NCBI GenBank assembly: GCA_027943245.1
Contig: JANDJZ010000383.1
Span: 1 to 15,831 of the forward strand
Direction: 5' to 3'
Length of the DNA stretch: 15,831 nt
From: Acanthamoeba sp. SK_2022b
Taxonomy: Eukaryota; Discosea; Longamoebia; Acanthamoebidae
The notes under the pieces are model-generated. The model searched no databases, was not told the DNA's origin, and worked only from the letters and a program-made list of their open reading frames with translations. Each line of letters begins with the position of its first letter. Within the stretch, counting starts at the first letter, position 1. Positions 1-6,960 of this stretch are shown here, in pieces. A program made the position numbers and the translations under genes.

Positions 1-83
1 CTTCAATTCTTTAATGTGTTCTTTACGTTATTATTACACGCTCACCCCTGATCTCTGCTGTCCCCTACCCGCACCTTTTGCAG

Positions 84-3000
84 AAGAAGAGAGTACACGA
101 TCCCCTCCCCTTCCGCTCCCTTCCTCTTCTGCTCACACTCTGCGGTTTTTCCTTCGTTCAGCGGCCGCTGCACCGAGCCGTCGGAGAGAACAGATTCGAG
201 GCTGCCGTCATCCTCCTTCGAGCGGGAGCCAACCCCAACAGCGTACGCACTCGCCCTCCACCATCGCCAGCCCTGGTTTTCGGGCTCGCCCTCTCAAGCA
301 TGCTGGGTTATTTCCGCGCAGGGCGATGGCGACGCGATGACTGCTCTGCACTTGGCATGCGACAAGGGCTTCGAGGAGCTCGCTCGCCTTCTCGTAGAAC
401 ACAAAGCCGACGTCACTGCTGTACCTCTCTCGCCCACCGTCTTCCTTGACGTCCTGGCCATGTAGTACCATTGGTTACCCATGCTCATCATTCTCTTTGT
501 CGTTCGCAGAGAACGGAGGTACGTGTGTGGAGTTGATGTTGGTGTTGATGTTCTTGTGTGGTCTTGTTTCGTTCTTCTCTCCTGGCGCTCATATCAAGCA
601 TCTTTCGCCTTGCCCGTCGCACCACCACCGACTCGTACTGTAGGGTGGCGTACGTGTCCTCCTCCTCTCGCTTCATTTCGCGGTCTCATCTTTCGAGCTC
701 ACTCTCTGACTTTGACTTTCCAAACACGTTGTGCGACCCACGTTGACCTCGCTTGCCAGTGGGTAAGCGCCTCAGCCACCTCCTGATGTCATCATGCCCG
801 CACCATCTGACCTTTGCCCTTGCACAGACCCCGCTGCACTATGCCGCCAACACTGGGTCTGAATACATCTGTCGACTGCTCGTCAGCGCCGGCGCTGCTG
901 TCAACGTGGTACGTGGTCGTTCCTGAGTAATCCCCGCCCCACGGCTCCACCACCAGAAACGCAGTTGTCGGACATTCGGACTTTTCTCGGTTTCAGGCGG
1001 ACCGGGTTGGCTGGACGCCTCTGCATGCGGCCGCGAGCAACGGCAAGGTGGCCATCGTCAACTTCTTGATCGACCGCGAGGTTGATCTCAATGCCGTACG
1101 CTCCTCTCACCATTTTATTGTTTTTTGTTAATTATTATTATTATTATTATTTATTCTGTTTCTTACTCAATGCTGACCGCTTCTGTACTCCATTTTCTAT
1201 TTTCATCACAGAAAGACAAGGTACCGCTAGTTTGTTGGTTGCATCAAGTCTTCATGATTGATTCACACACTTGATGCTGTGACGGCTTGATGGCTGTTCG
1301 CGGGGGGGGGGGGTGATGTGGCATCGCTGTCAAATGAAACGTAGGACGGGGTATGTGGCCTATCGATGCACCTGTTGTCCTAGCACACCTCGTTACTTAT
1401 AATCTCTCTTATCCAGCGTACGCCGCTGCACGTGAGCAAGCCCAGCGCCGTTGCCACCCTGATCACCAATGGCGCCGATCCCAACATAGTACGCCTATCT
1501 TCATCATGATGCATCACGTGCGCCCTGACTGACGCTCTCTTCACATTCGACCGCGACCCCCAACCTACAGTTAAACAACGAGGCCATGGTAAACAATCAA
1601 ACCGTGAAGCTCCGCGGCCTTACAATGCTAACCGTTACCACCATCCACTACACCATTTAGAATCCGCTGCACAGCGCGTGCAAGAAGGGCTTCTCCAACG
1701 TCGCACGCGTGCTTGTCTCCATGGGCGCTGATGTGAATCTGGTATTTCCACACACCACGAACACGTTTTTTTTTTTTTTTTTTGATGTTAATTTTCTGAC
1801 TTGTTCATTCGCTTCCATCTCCCGTTCTCGATGACATAGACCGACGGCGTACGTGACCCCCGCGCTCTGTCCAGTTTATCAGGCAATGCGTATGATTGGT
1901 GAATGGTTTATTTATTACCTTTTTTGGAATGATGCGTGCAGAAAGGCCAAACGCCTCTGGAGATCGTGATTCGATCTGATCGCAAGCAGTACCAGGATCC
2001 TCTAGTCTGTCTCCTGCTGGACGGGGGCGCCGACTCTTCCTCCAAAGAAGTGCGTCCTTCTTTCATGTGTTCCGGTCATTCAGAGTCATACGCTGACCGG
2101 TCAAATGATGACCGTTTGACCAGGTCAAGATCTGGTTGCGCGAGAAGACCGAGCTGCGACTGGTCAAGGCCGGTCTCACCACCGTGCCCGAGGCCGTCCA
2201 CAAGCACTTCAAGAACGTCCGGTCGCTCGACCTCTCCGACAACGACATCAACACCCTGCCCACCTGGCTGGCCGACCTCAAGCTCGATGTACCTTTCTTG
2301 TCGACCACCATCGCATGCCGCCCCGTAGCTTGTGCTAACACGTGTTCGTCGGCGAATGGTAGAGTCTGCGCTTGAAGGGCAATCCGCTCCAGTCGATCCC
2401 GGTCGAGGTGCTGGACAGCAGACATGAGTCGGACCTCATCCGATCACTGCAGGTGTGTTGCCTGCTTGTTCCCAAGCTCTCTCTATGAGTGCGTGGATGG
2501 TCAGGAGGGGCCTTGTGCTGATCTGCAATTGGCGGCGGGGGGGCTGGCATGATTGGCCCGCCGTAGACCTACCTGCAACTGCTGAAGAACTCGACGATGG
2601 GCTGGTCGCGCATCAAGCTCATGTTTGTCGGGCGAGAGTGCGTCGGCAAGACTTCGCTGCTCAAGTCCTTCCGCGGAATCCTCTCGGTAGCGATCACCTC
2701 ACCCCGGCGCCACCCCGCGTCTACGCGTCGAGGGCTGACGCCCGCGTGTCGCATGCGTATTGCAACAGGGCAAGGAGAAGCAAAAGGCGCCCAAGGGCAA
2801 CCTCCTCTCTACCGACGGCATCGACATCTCCGAGCTCGAAGTGCCCGACAAGTTCAAGAAGGGCAACGCCGACCTCAAGAGCCTCCGGTATGCCTTCGTC
2901 AACTTGGCTGCTTGCTTGCTTGCTTGCTCGTCGTTTGTGCCAACCCTGTTCTTCTTCTTCTTCTTCTTCTTCGCACGGGCACAGGTTCCAGTGCTATGAT

Positions 3001-3382
3001 TTCGGAGGGCAGGTGATCTTCTATCCGACGCATCAGTTCTTCCTGACGGCCCACTCGATCTACCTCGTGTGCTTCAACGTAACCACCGACGACCTCTCGC
3101 CCATCCACTACTGGCTCAACCAGGCACCTTTTCTTGCCTTCATGTTAACACATTCTTTGCATTCGCGCGCGAGCGTGTGGTTGACTGGGCTACGCTTTGT
3201 ATGGCCAGGTCAAGGCCTCCACGCACAACGTGGAGGTGCCGGTGATCGTGGTGGGCACCCACATCGACCACCCGAGCGTCAACCGCGAGAACCTGCCGTT
3301 CCTCACGAGGAAGCTGCGCGCGTACCCTCGCCCCTCCTTTGATGTCTCTTCTACCCGCACACGCGCACGTGTGTTTATGCGC

Positions 3383-3446
<64 letters not shown>

Positions 3447-3979
3447 GATGGACGGCGTGCGCGAGGTGATGTTCGTGAGCACCAAGACGATGGAGAACGT
3501 GCCGGAGTTGATCGAGAAGCTGATCGATATGGCGTCCAAGCACTCCTTCCTCAAGAAGCAGATCCCCAAGGCCTACTACGACCTCCACGAAGCCGTCATC
3601 AAACTCCGCCCCTCCACCGAGTCGACCACCAATGGGAGCAAGTCCAGCGGGCTGGCCTCTGGAGTCTCGGGCAGGTACACACACGCACGCAGCCACGTGT
3701 GCCACACGGCGCTCTGAACTGAACCGCTCGGGAATGGCGCGGGCGAGCAGGGGCAGCGGGAGCTCGCTACAGGGCCAACAGAGCCGTGTCGGCAGCGGCG
3801 GTGACCGATCGAGCGGGTCGGGTGTCGCGTCTGCACAAAGCTCCATCGTCGAGAAGCCCAAGGAAGTGGGGCGCAACTACCTCAAGTGGAACGACATGGT
3901 CTACCTGGTACGTGTCTCCACGCATTGCGGAATGTTGCTGTGGTTAATTCTTTTTATTAATCTTTTGTTTTTATTATTT

Positions 3980-4030
<51 letters not shown>

Positions 4031-6492
4031 TAGGGACGCAAATGTGGAATCGAAGAGGACCAGCTGCCAGAGGTGGTCCGATTCTTGCATAACGTGGGCG
4101 CGGTAATCCACTTCAACGACGCGTTTGGCGACCTCTCCGATCTCGTCATCATCAACCCACAGTGGCTGGCGTCGGTAAGAAAACCGCTCTTCATTTCCCT
4201 CCTTGTCACATGCAGGAGGCAGGATTAAGCGGTGACATGCTTCACGATCGATCCAACAGGTGATGAAGACGGTGGTGTCGTTCAGTAACACGTGGTGCAA
4301 GAACGGCCTCATCAGCGAGGGCGACCTCCATTCGTGGGTGTGGCGCGAGTATCCCGCCCACCTCCACCGCAACATGCAGCGCATCTTCGAGAAATTCCAG
4401 GCACGCCCTCTGCTCCGCCTGCTGCTTGATGTGTCCGTCCACGGTGCATGTTTGGCATTCCTCATGCGACCATGCGCATCTGGCTATTTTATTTCCAGGT
4501 GGTCTATCCGCTGCGGGGAGAGGGCAACGATGACGCCGTCAAGGGGCAGGACCTCATGGTCCCGTCTCTTCTACCCGAGACCTGTACCGAACAGCGCTTC
4601 GAAGACCACTGGCCTCCTCTTCACGCGCTTCAGAAGCAGCTCGGTACTCCGCCATACACAATCAATAATCAGCAGCAAGACCTTGTCTCTGAAGCGCGCG
4701 TTGCTCTGTCTTTAAGGTGGCGACGTGGAGATCGGCGTGTTCGCGCGGCAGTACGAGGTCGAGTTCGTGCCGCTGGGCGTCTTCTCGCGGCTCATGGTGC
4801 GCGCCCTTCACGTGTCCCACTCTCGGCTCCTCGTTCCCTGGCGATACGGCTACGTCGTACACCTCGTACGTCGCTCTCTTCTTTATCACATCACATCACA
4901 TCACATCACATCACATCACATCACATCACATCACATCACATCACATCACATCACATCACATCACATCACATCACATCACATAAAAAATTCATGCGCCTCA
5001 TTGGCTGACGAGGTGGCGGGCGGGCGCGGTCAGGACAAGCCGGCCCCCGGTGTGCTGCATGAGCGTGCGCTCGTGCGACAGCTGGCGGTGCCGGGCAGTG
5101 CGTCGGCAGCGCGCTTCGAGGTGATCACGCGGGTAGCGGTCAAGAAGTCGACCCTCGAGACCCAGCCTGTCCGCGTCATCCTCCTCGAGGAGCTCACCCT
5201 CGCAATCGACACCCTCCTCCAGGCCTATCCCGGTACCTCCACCGCGCGTGTGCGCATGTGTGCGTGTGTGCGCGCGCGTGTGCGTGCGTGTGCGTTTGCG
5301 CTGATGGAGGGGGGTGACGGCGGCGAAAAGGAATGGAAGTGAAGAAGATGGTGCCGTGCCTGCTCGAGGCCAAGGACAGCGCTCTGGCGTCGTCGTCGGC
5401 CGAGCTGCCCGCGGAGCACGTGCTGCCCTACGCCGCGTGCGTCGAGGCGGTGGTCACCGGCCAGCCGGTCCATTGTCCAGCCGCCCTCGGCCAAGAGCTG
5501 CGCGTGCACCAGGTCGCCCCCGATCTCGCCATGGGCAGCGTCAAAGTGCTCTCCTCCGATCAGGTGCTTCCTTCATTGCCTCGCGTCGAGCCGTCAAATC
5601 GAGTATTGGCATCTGACGTATGTGTCGACATGTCACGGCCCCGCTTAGCTTGTGGTCGAGAAGGAGGTGGGCCGCGGAGGCTTCGGCGCGGTGTTCAAGG
5701 GCACGTGGCAGGGGCGCCCCGTGGCGATCAAGCAGCTCCACGCCGACCTCCTCGACGAAAAGAACCAGCAAAAGTTCGACGAGTTCAAGCAGGAGGTCTA
5801 CCTCATGAAGTACGTTTCCATCTCATCTCGTTCACATGTCGACAAGATATTGCTTGCATGTGTGTGGATGCGATGATGCTCGTCTCATCCAGCATTGGAA
5901 CACCGTCGTGGCGCACAGCTGCTTGAACCAGGAGAACATCGTGCGGTTGTATGGCATCTCGCAGCAGCCCCTGAGCATGGTGATGGAGTTTGTGCCGTCG
6001 GGCGATCTGCGCCACCTGCTGGAGCCCTACCTCAAGGCCAAGGTGGTGTGCAAGCACGACTTCAACCAGCACCTCTCCATCTTCCAGACCCAGCTGCAGG
6101 GCCGCGAGAAGGAGCTCGTCATGGATGCCACCACCGGCGACGTCGTGCTCATCCACAGGGAAGACGGCCCGCTCTGCTTCATCGAGACCAGCCGCTCCGA
6201 ACGCGGTACATACACTACCTCCCTGTGTGTGTGTGCGTGTGTGCGTGTGTGCGTGTGTGCGTGTGTGCGTGTGTGCGTGTGTGCGTGTGTGCGTGTGCGT
6301 CGGTATGTCCACGTGTTCAATAAGGGAAATGGCTGCGCAGGGCTGTTTCCGGTGGCGTGCCTGAAAAAGCGAGCGGAGCCGTTGAGCGACGCGCAGATCA
6401 CGTGGTCCCTTCGATGGAAGATCGCTCTCGACATCGCCAAGGGTAGGCCAAATCGTGGCCACCAACAGTCATCATTCCAAACATTTATTGCT

Positions 6493-6560
<68 letters not shown>

Positions 6561-6899
6561 CACACACACACACTTGTGCCAGGCATGAAATACTTGCATT
6601 CCTTCAAGCCCCCGATCGTGCACCGCGACTTGCGATCGCCCAACATTTTCGTACGTTGCGCACATGTGGAATCGCGCATGTGGTGAGAGTGGGAGAAGGC
6701 GGTGGCGTGATGTTTCAACCACTAAACACCCTTGTGGGTGGGGCGCTCCCCGCAGATGATGAACTACGATGCCAACGAGAAGGTGACGGCCAAGGTGGGC
6801 GATTTTGGTCTGGCGCGACACGTCGACCCCAAGCTCTACGAGGCCCTTGGCACGTGGCAATGGCTTGCTCCCGGTACGTGTGCACGCGTTCGACACAAG

Positions 6900-6960
<61 letters not shown>

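Larger units (their letters stand above)
84..2049 (+). other. Ankyrin repeat block of the ROCO gene (seven repeats, one main exon each)
   Basis: Residues about 1-226 of the partial protein. Each repeat has the TPLH-type helix start and a GADVN-type end: RPLHRAV..GANPN, TALHLAC..KADVT, TPLHYAA..GAAVN, TPLHAAA..EVDLN, TPLHVSK..GADPN, NPLHSAC..GADVN, TPLEIVI..GGADS. Repeat five lacks the usual second-helix start (PSAVATLI directly after the first helix) and is about nine residues short. All introns here are phase 0. Tiny exons supply the hairpin residues between repeats (KKR, RTE, KDK, LNNEAM, TDG). Ankyrin repeats normally bind proteins; the partner cannot be inferred. More repeats or an armadillo-like region may lie upstream, outside the window. 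Confidence 0.9.
3867..5563 (+). other. COR (C-terminal of Roc) domain of the ROCO gene
   Basis: Residues about 590-939. COR landmarks seen in order: LPEVVRFLHNVGAVIHF, LSDLVIINPQWLA, MQRIFEKFQVVYPL, LMVPSLLP, VEFVPLGVFSRLM, then VPWRYGYVVHL (matching the usual WRxG strand) and VILLEELTLAIDTLLQAYPG, which aligns with the last helix before the kinase in LRRK2. COR normally dimerises and couples Roc to the kinase. One intron uses a GC donor (4401). Another (4866-5033) contains an ATCAC repeat and is open in frame. Confidence 0.88.

Noticed and set aside
3190..3876. Minus-strand open frame with a Thr-His run
   Set aside because: Antisense of the Roc exons and the (GT)30 tract; no recognisable domain.
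4401..4430. Extending the COR exon to a GTGTCC donor at 4431
   Set aside because: Phase fits but adds ten residues (ARPLLRLLLD) between EKFQ and VVYPL, where COR homologues are continuous; the GC donor at 4401 fits better.
5887..5918. Using the acceptor before CATTGG (5893) for the kinase alpha-C exon
   Set aside because: It puts the following sequence out of frame. The acceptor at 5917-5918 gives EVYLMNCLNQENIVRLYG, the expected kinase sequence.
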